In this document: positions 5,817 through 12,431 of the stretch, piece by piece | Position numbering within the stretch: position 1 is the stretch's first letter | Layout: every line of letters starts with the position of its first letter | Origin: Bacteroidota bacterium | Lineage (GTDB): Bacteria > Bacteroidota > Ignavibacteria > Ignavibacteriales > Ignavibacteriaceae | Direction of reading: 5' to 3' | Assembly: GCA_021790055.1 (NCBI GenBank) | Contig: JAJYIL010000030.1 | Location: 1 to 12,431 of the forward strand | DNA length: 12,431 bases | The notes under the pieces: generated by a model | What the model was told of the DNA's origin: nothing | What the model saw: the letters and a program-made list of their open reading frames with translations, nothing else | Databases searched by the model: none | Made by a program: the position numbers and the translations under genes

Positions 5817-7214
5817 ATGATTTTATCTTTGTACATACTCCGGAACCATATAATTCCATTTGTCTTTTCGGCAATTACGCTGATGTGCATTTTCCTTCTT
5901 CAGTTTCTGATGAAGTTTGCCGACAGGCTTGTAGGGAAAGGTTTGGATACATGGATTATAATCAAGTTGATTACGTTTAATCTTGCCTGGATGGTTGTAC
6001 TCGTAATCCCGATGGCGGTACTGGTGGCAACACTTATGGCGTTCGGAAATATGTCCCAGAACAACGAAGTGACGATAATGAAATCAGCCGGAACAAGCTT
6101 GTACAGGCTTATGCTTGCACCATTTTTTGCAAGTATAATTGTAGGCTACCTGCTTTTCGTATTTAATGATGATGTTCTGCCGGATGCGAACCATGCTGCA
6201 AAACTTTTAATGGAAGACATCTCCCGCCAGAAGCCGACGCTTACACTTGAACCGGGAGTTTTTTCACAAGAAGTAAACAACTATGCAATACTTACAAAAA
6301 GTATAAATAAGAACAACGGCATGTTAAAGGATGTTGTAATTTATAATTATTCCGATCCTACCAGGCTGGACATAGTGACAGCGCGGGAAGGAAGGCTTTA
6401 TTTCTCGAAAGATCAAACTAAGTTAATCATGGATCTTTGGAACGGTGAAATACACGAATCCAGCTATACGCAGCCGGATATGTACCGTAAGCTGATATTT
6501 GAGAAGCACCGCATAGCAATGAATGCAGATCAATTCTCCTTTCAGCAATCCGCGCCCGGAGGTCCGCGTGGAGACCGTGAGCTTGGCACAAAGGCTATGC
6601 TGATAATTGCTGACAGCTTAAATGAAATCCGTGAAGCTTCGGCTGCAAGCATTAAGAAAGAAACATACAAATATTTACTTGCAGATAGCCTAAGTCCGTT
6701 CGGTTCTATTCCCCAAGTAAAGTTAAACAGACCATACCTTACTAATCAACAGTCAAGCCTGATCTATGCAAGAGCGCTTGAAAAAATTCAAACTGCCGAG
6801 AATATAATTATTGCAAACTTCCGCACAGAAGAATCTTACCAGGACCAGGTAAATTCTTATATGGTTGAGGTACATAAAAAATTTGCTCTGCCGGTTGCGT
6901 GCGTTGTTTTTATTTTAATCGGTGCGCCGCTTGGAGTTATGGTTAGAAAAGGCGGATTCGGAGTTGCTGCAAGTATCAGTCTTTTCTTCTTTGTGGTTTA
7001 CTGGGCATTCTTAATCATCGGCGAAAAGTTTGCCGATAGAAATATAATTACTCCATTCTGGGGAATGTGGTCGGCAAATATCCTGCTTGGCATTGTTGGA
7101 ATTTTACTGACTACTAAAACTATTCAGGAGACTTTCATTCTCAACTTCAATTTCCTTAAGAAGCTTATTCCAAAGCAGTGGAGAACAGTGACTGAGGAGA
7201 TTACGGAAGTTTAA
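5817..7214 (+). CDS. lptF: LPS export permease LptF (YjgP/YjgQ family)
   Basis: LptF is one of the two inner-membrane permeases of LptB2FG, the ABC transporter that pulls lipopolysaccharide out of the inner membrane and pushes it onto the Lpt bridge. Residue numbers count from the GTG at 5796; ATG 5817 is M8. The product has three N-terminal helices (about 11-36, 53-82, 103-123), a coupling-helix motif NEVTIMKSAGTS (90-101) expected to contact LptB, a periplasmic beta-jellyroll (about 140-245), and three C-terminal helices (about 361-382, 388-409, 424-441). ATG 5817 is preferred over GTG because MILSLYILRN then aligns with the usual LptF start. Neither start has a clear Shine-Dalgarno. At 465 residues it is longer than E. 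coli LptF (366), mainly through a helical stretch of about 60-80 residues before the fourth helix. lptG follows with no gap. LptB, C and A are not in the window. Confidence 0.92.
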   Translation: MILSLYILRNHIIPFVFSAITLMCIFLLQFLMKFADRLVGKGLDTWIIIKLITFNLAWMVVLVIPMAVLVATLMAFGNMSQNNEVTIMKSAGTSLYRLMLAPFFASIIVGYLLFVFNDDVLPDANHAAKLLMEDISRQKPTLTLEPGVFSQEVNNYAILTKSINKNNGMLKDVVIYNYSDPTRLDIVTAREGRLYFSKDQTKLIMDLWNGEIHESSYTQPDMYRKLIFEKHRIAMNADQFSFQQSAPGGPRGDRELGTKAMLIIADSLNEIREASAASIKKETYKYLLADSLSPFGSIPQVKLNRPYLTNQQSSLIYARALEKIQTAENIIIANFRTEESYQDQVNSYMVEVHKKFALPVACVVFILIGAPLGVMVRKGGFGVAASISLFFFVVYWAFLIIGEKFADRNIITPFWGMWSANILLGIVGILLTTKTIQETFILNFNFLKKLIPKQWRTVTEEITEV

Positions 7215-8297
7215 ATGAAGACTATCGATAGGTATTTAATTAAACAGTTTCTCCAAACAATTATTTTCGGGATATTTTCCTTCACGTTGATTTTTGTTAT
7301 CATTAACATGGTTGACAACATCGGCAGCTTTTTAGATCAAAACGTGCCCGCCGGAATAATCATTCATTATTACATCGTCTTCGAACCGGATATAATTAAG
7401 CTTATGACGCCGGTGTCGGTTTTATTTGCGGCATTGTTTACTGCAGGAAAAGCTGCAAACTTAAGCGAGCTTACTGCAATTAAAGCAAGCGGTGTAAGTT
7501 TGTATAGATTCATGGCTCCGTTTCTAATTACGGCATTCGTTATCAGTATTCTCTCTATTTATTTTGCCGGTTACGTTGTTCCCGCAGCAAACCAGGATAA
7601 AGAAGAAATTGAAATGAAGTATTTGAATTCGGGTTACAATTACATCGGCAGCAATATAATTTTCCAGGATTCACAAACGCGCATTGTCAGCATTTCATAT
7701 TTTGATACTCCCAGGGACCAAGCCGTAAGGGTAAGTATAGAAGACTTCGCAAAGGACGACCCGACAAGAATGGTATCCCGCATCGATGCCGCCAACATGG
7801 TTTATGACACTCTTTCCCATTCCTGGGTTGCTTATAACGGTATTGAAAGAATTTTTACTTACTCGGGACAGAGTGTTTCATATTTTTCTAAAAAAGAATT
7901 GAGACATTTGAACTTTACTCCGGCTGACTTATCCGAAAAGCAGCAAAAGCCGGAAAACATGAATTTGACGCAATTGAAAAAATTAATTAAATCCCAGGAG
8001 CGGGCAGGCAACGATCCCACAAGCTCTTTGATTGAATACTATTCAAGATTTTCTTTCCCGCTATCAAGCTTAATCGTAGTTTTTTTCAGCTTACCTATTT
8101 CTGCAAATAAAAGAAGAGGCGGATTAGCAGTGCAGGTTGGATTAAATATTCTTGTAACTTTTATCTATCTTGTCTTCATGCAGATAAGCCTTGCCTTCGG
8201 AAAGAACGGCGCTTTAAGCCCGCTGCTTACAGCATGGTCAGCAAATCTAATATTTCTTGCAGCGGCTTTGATAAATCTTCCTAAGGTACAGCAGTAA
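7215..8297 (+). CDS. lptG: LPS export permease LptG (YjgP/YjgQ family)
   Basis: LptG pairs with LptF in the LptB2FG lipopolysaccharide extractor. The 360-residue product has the standard family length. It begins MKTIDRYLIKQFLQT, typical of LptG, with helices at about 12-33, 58-80 and 99-121. The coupling-helix motif is SELTAIKASGVS (84-95), a periplasmic jellyroll spans about 140-240, and a short helix NLTQLKKLIKSQ (250-261) leads to helices at about 277-296, 304-325 and 336-354. The ATG follows the lptF stop directly (TAA ATG), with GGAAG a few bases upstream as a ribosome binding site, so the two permeases are almost certainly made together. The lptF/lptG assignment rests on order and N-terminal form; the two are paralogues. 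The gene converges on the barrel gene ending at 8381, with a hairpin between them. Confidence 0.92.
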   Translation: MKTIDRYLIKQFLQTIIFGIFSFTLIFVIINMVDNIGSFLDQNVPAGIIIHYYIVFEPDIIKLMTPVSVLFAALFTAGKAANLSELTAIKASGVSLYRFMAPFLITAFVISILSIYFAGYVVPAANQDKEEIEMKYLNSGYNYIGSNIIFQDSQTRIVSISYFDTPRDQAVRVSIEDFAKDDPTRMVSRIDAANMVYDTLSHSWVAYNGIERIFTYSGQSVSYFSKKELRHLNFTPADLSEKQQKPENMNLTQLKKLIKSQERAGNDPTSSLIEYYSRFSFPLSSLIVVFFSLPISANKRRGGLAVQVGLNILVTFIYLVFMQISLAFGKNGALSPLLTAWSANLIFLAAALINLPKVQQ

Positions 8298-8326
8298 TTT
8301 ATTGAGATAGGAAATTTCAATTGTTA

Positions 8327-8351
8327 TAGCATAGATTATTAATCTGTGCTA
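8327..8351. terminator. Hairpin between convergent genes
   Basis: TAGCATAGATT (8327-8337) pairs along its full 11 bases (one G-U) with AATCTGTGCTA (8341-8351) around a 3-base ATT loop. It sits 29 bases past the lptG stop and 29 bases past the stop of the gene converging from the right, so it is well placed to end both transcripts. There is no strong T-run on either side, so it may be a weak or factor-dependent terminator, or a 3'-end stabiliser. Confidence 0.6.
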
Positions 8352-8380
8352 CGCTTTGGTTAGTTTCGTGTCTATGGTAT

Positions 8381-9820
8381 TTAAAACTTCCAGCGCGAAT
8401 CAAAGGCAACAGAAATATACTTTGCATTAGGCGCGACGAATGACTGGAAGTCTGTGGTGCCGAGATTGAAATCCAAAACACCGGCATCTATTCCCAAGCC
8501 GGCAGACCAGTGAAAGCCGTACAATCCGCCGAAAGAAAATCCGGTTCTTAGATAAGGGATCCAATCCATTGGTTTCCATTCTGCGCCAAGCGAAACTCTT
8601 GTCTTGGTAGAGTTACCCGGCATATCATTAAAGCCCTGGTTAATATCAAGTGCAAGCAGCAAAGTACCCGGAAAGCTTGATCCGTCAAAATTAAATGTGT
8701 AAGCAGCACCAAGCCTTAATGCGGTTGGCAAGCTTGTAGAAAAGCTGCTTAAGCTGTCGCTATGCCCTTTAAATTTATTTTTCACAGAATCACGCTGGGA
8801 AGATTGTGCAATATCTGTAATAGTATATTGACCGGTGGAAGAAGTTAATGCTGCATTTTTATCCCATGTAATACTCCCGATATCGGTAACAGCTAAAGCA
8901 AATTTCCAGGTATCACCCATTGCTGCGTTGAAGCCGATGTCAAAACCAAATCCCGTACCGGCTGGAGTTGGGAAAGGGCTGAAATTAGAATTACTATTTG
9001 AATTGCTTGAATCGTTTGAATTATTTGAATTGTTAGAATAATTATACTTGACGTTAAAGTTATCCGAGAAAGCAGATTGAATGGCGTAATTTGTACTAAG
9101 TGTTATCTGGTTGTTAGAGGCATTGGTTTGTATGGAATTTCCGTTTACCTGAGTACTCTGTACAAACTCAAAGCCCTGGACATATTTTAAAGTAATGCCA
9201 GCAGCCAAACTTGAAAAAATTTCCTGGAAAAAGTTAGGCAGCTCCCTGGCATAAGAAAGAGAATAATTCCTTATCCACCATGAATTAAATTTGATGTCGT
9301 CAAAATTATAATTTGAACCAACCGGATTACCGTTAAATGCAAGCTGGGTAATTTCATGCGGCACGGTAATATCGCCGGCAGCAACATCATTTATACTAAT
9401 ACCAAAAGCGCCGGTAGTCCTTCCGAGATTTAGTTCAAAAGAAAAAATATCCACAGAAACGTTTGCCAGGATTAATCCGCCGTTCGAAAATATAGAGTTA
9501 AGGTTTTGTTTATCTGCATCGGATAATACTAAGGTGCTATCGGTAAAATACTTGTTTATATCGTTTAAAGAAATAAAATTAGTACCGGTTCTTAAAGAAA
9601 CATAAGGTATTGGAAGCACGGTAGAAAAGTTAACTTCATCCGAAGTGTTTATAAGGTTGGCAGGGTTAATGCCTATGGAAAACACTCCCTGAGAAATTGC
9701 ATTTGAAGTTTTGCCCATTCCCGCACTTCGTGCATCTAAAGCACCAAGCGAACCGAACTGGGCAAAAACTGAAACTGATGTTAATAAAACCAACGAGATT
9801 AAAATTTTAATAATTTTCAT
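8381..9820 (-). CDS. Outer-membrane beta-barrel protein, FadL/PorV-like
   Basis: The 479-residue product has a Sec signal peptide (core 5-17, cleavage after VFA20-Q). The next stretch, LGALDARSAGMGKTSNA, followed by GINPANL (50-56), is the N-terminal signature of FadL/PorV-type barrels ('GMG ... NPA' pattern). The remainder is strand-rich with glycine turns, and the protein ends in a terminal Phe (SRWKF), as outer-membrane barrels do. It could be a T9SS-linked PorV/PorQ relative or a hydrophobic-compound channel; the sequence does not decide. Residues 261-279 are an Asn/Ser low-complexity loop from a 9-base DNA repeat, probably surface-exposed. The gene follows the lipoprotein gene by 13 bases, with an AGGAG overlapping that gene's stop codon, so the two are co-translated. 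Its 3' end converges on lptG. Barrel class is confident; transport role is inferred. Confidence 0.8.
   Translation of the reverse strand: MKIIKILISLVLLTSVSVFAQFGSLGALDARSAGMGKTSNAISQGVFSIGINPANLINTSDEVNFSTVLPIPYVSLRTGTNFISLNDINKYFTDSTLVLSDADKQNLNSIFSNGGLILANVSVDIFSFELNLGRTTGAFGISINDVAAGDITVPHEITQLAFNGNPVGSNYNFDDIKFNSWWIRNYSLSYARELPNFFQEIFSSLAAGITLKYVQGFEFVQSTQVNGNSIQTNASNNQITLSTNYAIQSAFSDNFNVKYNYSNNSNNSNDSSNSNSNSNFSPFPTPAGTGFGFDIGFNAAMGDTWKFALAVTDIGSITWDKNAALTSSTGQYTITDIAQSSQRDSVKNKFKGHSDSLSSFSTSLPTALRLGAAYTFNFDGSSFPGTLLLALDINQGFNDMPGNSTKTRVSLGAEWKPMDWIPYLRTGFSFGGLYGFHWSAGLGIDAGVLDFNLGTTDFQSFVAPNAKYISVAFDSRWKF
8996..9031 (-). repeat. In-frame 9-base tandem repeat inside the barrel gene, 4 copies
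   Basis: On the coding strand the units are AATTCAAAT, AATTCAAAC, GATTCAAGC and AATTCAAAT, read as Asn/Asp-Ser-Asn/Ser triplets and continued by irregular Asn/Ser codons on both sides. The unit is a multiple of three, so gain or loss of copies would change loop length without breaking the frame. Confidence 0.8.
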
Positions 9821-9830
9821 TTTACTTCTT

Positions 9831-9835
9831 CTCCT
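9831..9835 (-). promoter_or_regulatory. Shine-Dalgarno overlapping the lipoprotein stop codon
   Basis: On the minus strand the end of the lipoprotein gene reads TAGGAGAAGTAAA before the ATG of the barrel gene. The AGGAG shares two bases with the TAG stop, so ribosomes ending on the first gene are placed to start the second. Confidence 0.7.
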
Positions 9836-11405
9836 ATTTCAAGTTTTCGTTATTTACTCTGAATTTAACGCCGCCGAAAACCTGAATCTGAATTTGATCA
9901 TCCGGTCGGACTGCAACTGGAGTAGGAGAATTTGGAGTTTGCACGCTCACAGTGTAAATAGCATATTGAGCATGCGAGAGCAGATCAGTTTGAGTTGAAT
10001 CTAATTGAATTTTCAGATTCGTAACTCCTTGAGAAGTAACATTGCCATTTGCGTCTACATTTGCAGGTGAAACAGTAAATGTTGGACTTGAACTGGTACT
10101 GTTCATTAAGGTAAAGAGCGGATGGTAGAGCGAATCTACGATATTTATCACCATCGAAGCATTCAATGGAATTCCATTCTGAACGTTGACGGAAAGGGAA
10201 GCTGATTGCGCAGCCCTAATTTTATTTCTATCATTACCGGAAATATCACCAATACTTGAAGTATCGGTAGTTGAATAATTGTTTATTGCAAGATTGCTGG
10301 TTGTAGAAAAGCTTGCTGAAAAGTTTACAGAATCGCCTGCAGCAACAGTACCGTTTTGATTGTTCGGATTCATGTAATAGACAGCCGAAACCTTTACGCT
10401 ATCCGGTAGGTAACTTATAAAATCAGTTATGTTTTTACTATTCGAGGTATCAATATGAAAATGTTTATTTGTGCCGCTGAAAATAAATGACTTTGCACTG
10501 TCGGGAATGTCAAGATAGATAGGTGCGCTACCGTCATTTCTTATTCCAACAATTGATAAGCTGTCAACTTCAATCTGGAACGGATTATTATTGTTAACTG
10601 CGGGTATATATTTTGCATTCAGAGATAGGTCGGCATCTTTCAATTTAACTTTACCCCTGTAATCCTTGGCATTACCGATATTCAAAGCAAAAGTATTTGA
10701 CTTTTCTCCAAGTCGCTTCTTAGGAATAAACCCGGTTGCAGAGCTAAAATAAAAATTATTTGTAGTAAGGTTAACCCCAACCGTAGCAACCAGGTTCGAT
10801 GTTACACCGATAATAACTTCTAAGCTGTTGCTGAAAAATGAAGGTTGGTTTGAAGGTAAGTTATAAACAGCGCCGGTAAAATCAATACTACCGGAAGATG
10901 AACCAAGCGCAGGTATCTGGATAGTTTTAGAAAATGCATTTCCACTAAGTGAAATTCCTGGTATACTAAGCGAAACGGAAACCGAACTAAGGGAAGTATT
11001 ATTAAATATATATGACAACATTCCGCTGCTAAATACAGCATTAGTTATAGTTACTCCGCCCGGGAACTGAACGTAAAGAGTTTTTACACCGGAGCCGCTT
11101 GTAACATTATCTTTCGTACTTTCCGAACCGAGTGCCTGCACAAAAGAAGAAACATCCTTGGATATGGAATACTCATTCGATTGTATTAAATAAATATTAT
11201 TTGGGGTGCCGGAATCCTTGACCGAAATATATTTCTGCTGTTTAATAATATCATTTAATGTATAATCTCTGTTTACAATAGGGATATTCAAATCAACATC
11301 CCATTGCGGCATTACCAGGTTTTTGGGAATATCCAGGCAGCCAAGCATAAATAATGTAAATATTAACATTAAAGAAAAGGCGAAATAATAAATCGTTTTG
11401 GGCAT
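9834..11405 (-). CDS. Large lipoprotein of unknown function with beta-sandwich-like repeats
   Basis: The 523-residue product begins with a hydrophobic signal (about 5-20) ending in LFMLGC. The Cys at 23 is the likely acylation site, though Met at -3 of the lipobox is unusual. Just after it, PQWDVDLNIPIVNRDYTLNDII (33-54) is a distinct N-terminal element. The rest is rich in Ser, Asn, Val and Ile, with alternating patterns suggesting several immunoglobulin- or LEA14-like beta domains (roughly 105-220, 245-345, 355-425, 440-510). No enzyme motif is seen. An AAGAGG (11410-11415) lies 4 bases before the ATG. It is the middle gene of a same-direction trio: a T9SS-sorted protein upstream (83-base gap with a hairpin) and an outer-membrane barrel 13 bases downstream. 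Tight coupling to the barrel suggests the two work together at the outer membrane; this is inference. Family not recognised. Confidence 0.8.
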   Translation of the reverse strand: MPKTIYYFAFSLMLIFTLFMLGCLDIPKNLVMPQWDVDLNIPIVNRDYTLNDIIKQQKYISVKDSGTPNNIYLIQSNEYSISKDVSSFVQALGSESTKDNVTSGSGVKTLYVQFPGGVTITNAVFSSGMLSYIFNNTSLSSVSVSLSIPGISLSGNAFSKTIQIPALGSSSGSIDFTGAVYNLPSNQPSFFSNSLEVIIGVTSNLVATVGVNLTTNNFYFSSATGFIPKKRLGEKSNTFALNIGNAKDYRGKVKLKDADLSLNAKYIPAVNNNNPFQIEVDSLSIVGIRNDGSAPIYLDIPDSAKSFIFSGTNKHFHIDTSNSKNITDFISYLPDSVKVSAVYYMNPNNQNGTVAAGDSVNFSASFSTTSNLAINNYSTTDTSSIGDISGNDRNKIRAAQSASLSVNVQNGIPLNASMVINIVDSLYHPLFTLMNSTSSSPTFTVSPANVDANGNVTSQGVTNLKIQLDSTQTDLLSHAQYAIYTVSVQTPNSPTPVAVRPDDQIQIQVFGGVKFRVNNENLK

Positions 11406-11453
11406 GAGACCTCTTATTTATATGTATTATCCTGATTTTCTAAATTGATCTCA

Positions 11454-11476
11454 ATGCGGCTGCATAACAGCCGCAT
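11454..11476 (-). terminator. GC-rich hairpin after the T9SS cargo gene
   Basis: ATGCGGCTG (11454-11462) and CAGCCGCAT (11468-11476) form a perfect 9-bp stem with a 5-base loop, 12 bases past the stop of the gene at 11489. It is the most GC-rich spot in an AT-rich gap. On the minus strand the following bases (TGAGATCAATTTAG) are only moderately T-rich, so it may be a partial terminator that lowers readthrough into the lipoprotein gene, or an mRNA-stabilising hairpin. Confidence 0.6.
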
Positions 11477-11488
11477 CATTATAATCTT

Positions 11489-12421
11489 TTACTTCAAATA
11501 GAGCATTTTACGGGAAAATGTTAACCTATCCGTCTTTAACTCATAGATGTATAAGCCTGAGGAAAGGTTATCAGGACTAAACGTAACAGTGTGAACCCCT
11601 GCCGATACCATTCCATTAACCAGTGTAGCAACTTTCACCCCTAAAATATTATAGATACTCAATTGTACAAAAGATCTTGAAGGTAAATCATATTCAATAT
11701 TTGTAGATGGATTAAAGGGATTTGGATAATTCTGTTTTAATTCAAAATTAGAAGGAATATTCTTTGCAGACGGTTGACTTTCAACGCCAGTAACAGAACT
11801 TTGAGTTGATCCAACTATGTGCGAAAAGTGACTAATCTCTGCAGTAACACTTGAAGTACTGTCGTAAGTAGTTATTCCGGTTGCATCAAAGCCAGCGAGT
11901 GTCTCATACACAAATTTAAGTGAGGAAGAGATATCTATTCCAGTCTTTGAAACAAAATTATTAAAAGCGTCGGTCTTTACTATCCTGAGTACAGCATATT
12001 TGCCGGAGTTAAGATCAAAGGGTTCGAGTATGTTATTGTTCGCATCATAAACCGCAAAGTTCACATCAAAAAAGAAAGAAGCGTTAAAATCCTTTGTGTA
12101 AATCCCGCTTGCTGTGTCAATGCCCGAAATGACAAAAAGTATTCTAATATCCTGGGATAAGGAACCTTGCTGGAAGTAAAACTCAGTACCTACCAATGCA
12201 TTATAAAGCCCTTGAGCATTAGAATAAACAGAAGGTAAGGTTGCAGGCTTAATTGAATACACCTGTCCCTCGTTTATTGTATCGGAGTATATTTCAACTG
12301 CAAGTAGGTTCGTTGCCTGGGCGTAAAAATCGATAACGATTTTATGTGTGGTCTGAGCATCTATCCGTGAAAAGCTAAATGCAAACAGTATAACAAAAAA
12401 ACAGTAAAATATTTTCTTCAT
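11489..12421 (-). CDS. Secreted protein with T9SS type A C-terminal sorting domain
   Basis: The 310-residue product has a Sec signal peptide (MKK, core 5-18, probable cleavage near RIDA22-Q). Residues 24-206 are a strand-rich region of unknown family that ends in TAEISHFSHIVGS (193-205). This 'HFS' ending is often seen where a beta-domain closes in bacterial surface proteins. From about 224 to the end is a type IX sorting domain: FELKQNYPNPFNPSTNIEY (226-244), VQLSIYNILGVKVATLV (252-268), AGVHTV (274-279), LSSGLYIYELKT (286-297) and the terminal SRKMLYLK. The protein should cross the inner membrane by Sec and the outer membrane by T9SS, then be released or anchored on the surface. The start ATG lies 10 bases from the window edge, with GGA visible upstream. 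The gene heads the same-direction trio with the lipoprotein and barrel. Sorting is confident; the N-terminal function is unknown. Confidence 0.88.
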   Translation of the reverse strand: MKKIFYCFFVILFAFSFSRIDAQTTHKIVIDFYAQATNLLAVEIYSDTINEGQVYSIKPATLPSVYSNAQGLYNALVGTEFYFQQGSLSQDIRILFVISGIDTASGIYTKDFNASFFFDVNFAVYDANNNILEPFDLNSGKYAVLRIVKTDAFNNFVSKTGIDISSSLKFVYETLAGFDATGITTYDSTSSVTAEISHFSHIVGSTQSSVTGVESQPSAKNIPSNFELKQNYPNPFNPSTNIEYDLPSRSFVQLSIYNILGVKVATLVNGMVSAGVHTVTFSPDNLSSGLYIYELKTDRLTFSRKMLYLK

Positions 12422-12431
12422 ATAATTGTCC

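Noticed and set aside
8835..9041. Forward reading frame rich in Leu-Phe-Glu opposite the barrel gene
   Set aside because: It is the antisense reading of the 9-base Asn/Ser repeat, not a gene.
1..12431. Defence system, mobile element, CRISPR array, prophage or biosynthetic cluster
   Set aside because: No transposase, integrase, Cas, nuclease-helicase, toxin-antitoxin pair or regularly spaced direct repeats are visible. All sizeable genes fit envelope or housekeeping roles or are isolated unknowns.

Overview
The window is AT-rich DNA that looks like a chromosomal segment of a Bacteroidota/Chlorobi-group (FCB) bacterium, most likely an Ignavibacteria-type lineage. Three observations support this. 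First, the protein at 11489-12421 (-) ends in a type IX secretion (T9SS) type A sorting domain with the NYPNPFNPST start and a terminal SRKMLYLK-like tail, a form very common in Ignavibacteria. Second, several -7 boxes fit the Bacteroidota promoter consensus TAnnTTTG. Third, many genes encode envelope proteins with beta-barrel or lipoprotein signatures. No phage, transposase, CRISPR array, tRNA or rRNA is visible. It reads as an ordinary housekeeping and envelope region rather than an island.

Layout. 1-2063 (+): the 3' end of an unidentified gene, overlapping by ATGA a small outer-membrane beta-barrel gene, then a lipoprotein of unknown function with its own promoter-like box. 2255-2737 (+): a SixA-type phosphohistidine phosphatase. 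2739-2837 (-): the small bacterial SRP RNA (4.5S/ffs), convergent with sixA. 3091-3966 (-): a membrane-anchored protein of unknown function. 4158-5522 (-): an M20-family metallo-dipeptidase with a TTG start set by a strong Shine-Dalgarno. 5523-5816: a divergent intergenic region with an A/T tandem repeat and a cluster of overlapping hairpins, including a 19-base perfect palindrome. 5817-8297 (+): lptF and lptG with no gap, the two permeases of the LptB2FG lipopolysaccharide extractor. 8327-8351: a hairpin between convergent genes. 8381-12421 (-): three genes in one direction, namely a T9SS cargo-like protein, a large lipoprotein and a FadL/PorV-like outer-membrane barrel. The last two are tightly coupled.

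The shared theme is the cell envelope: LPS export (LptFG), outer-membrane barrels, lipoproteins, a T9SS-secreted protein, and the SRP RNA that serves membrane targeting. I found no convincing new multi-gene system. The items most worth a second look are the overlapping hairpins upstream of lptFG, the inverted repeat flanking the SRP RNA gene, the lipoprotein/barrel/T9SS-cargo cluster, and an extra helical segment in LptF.
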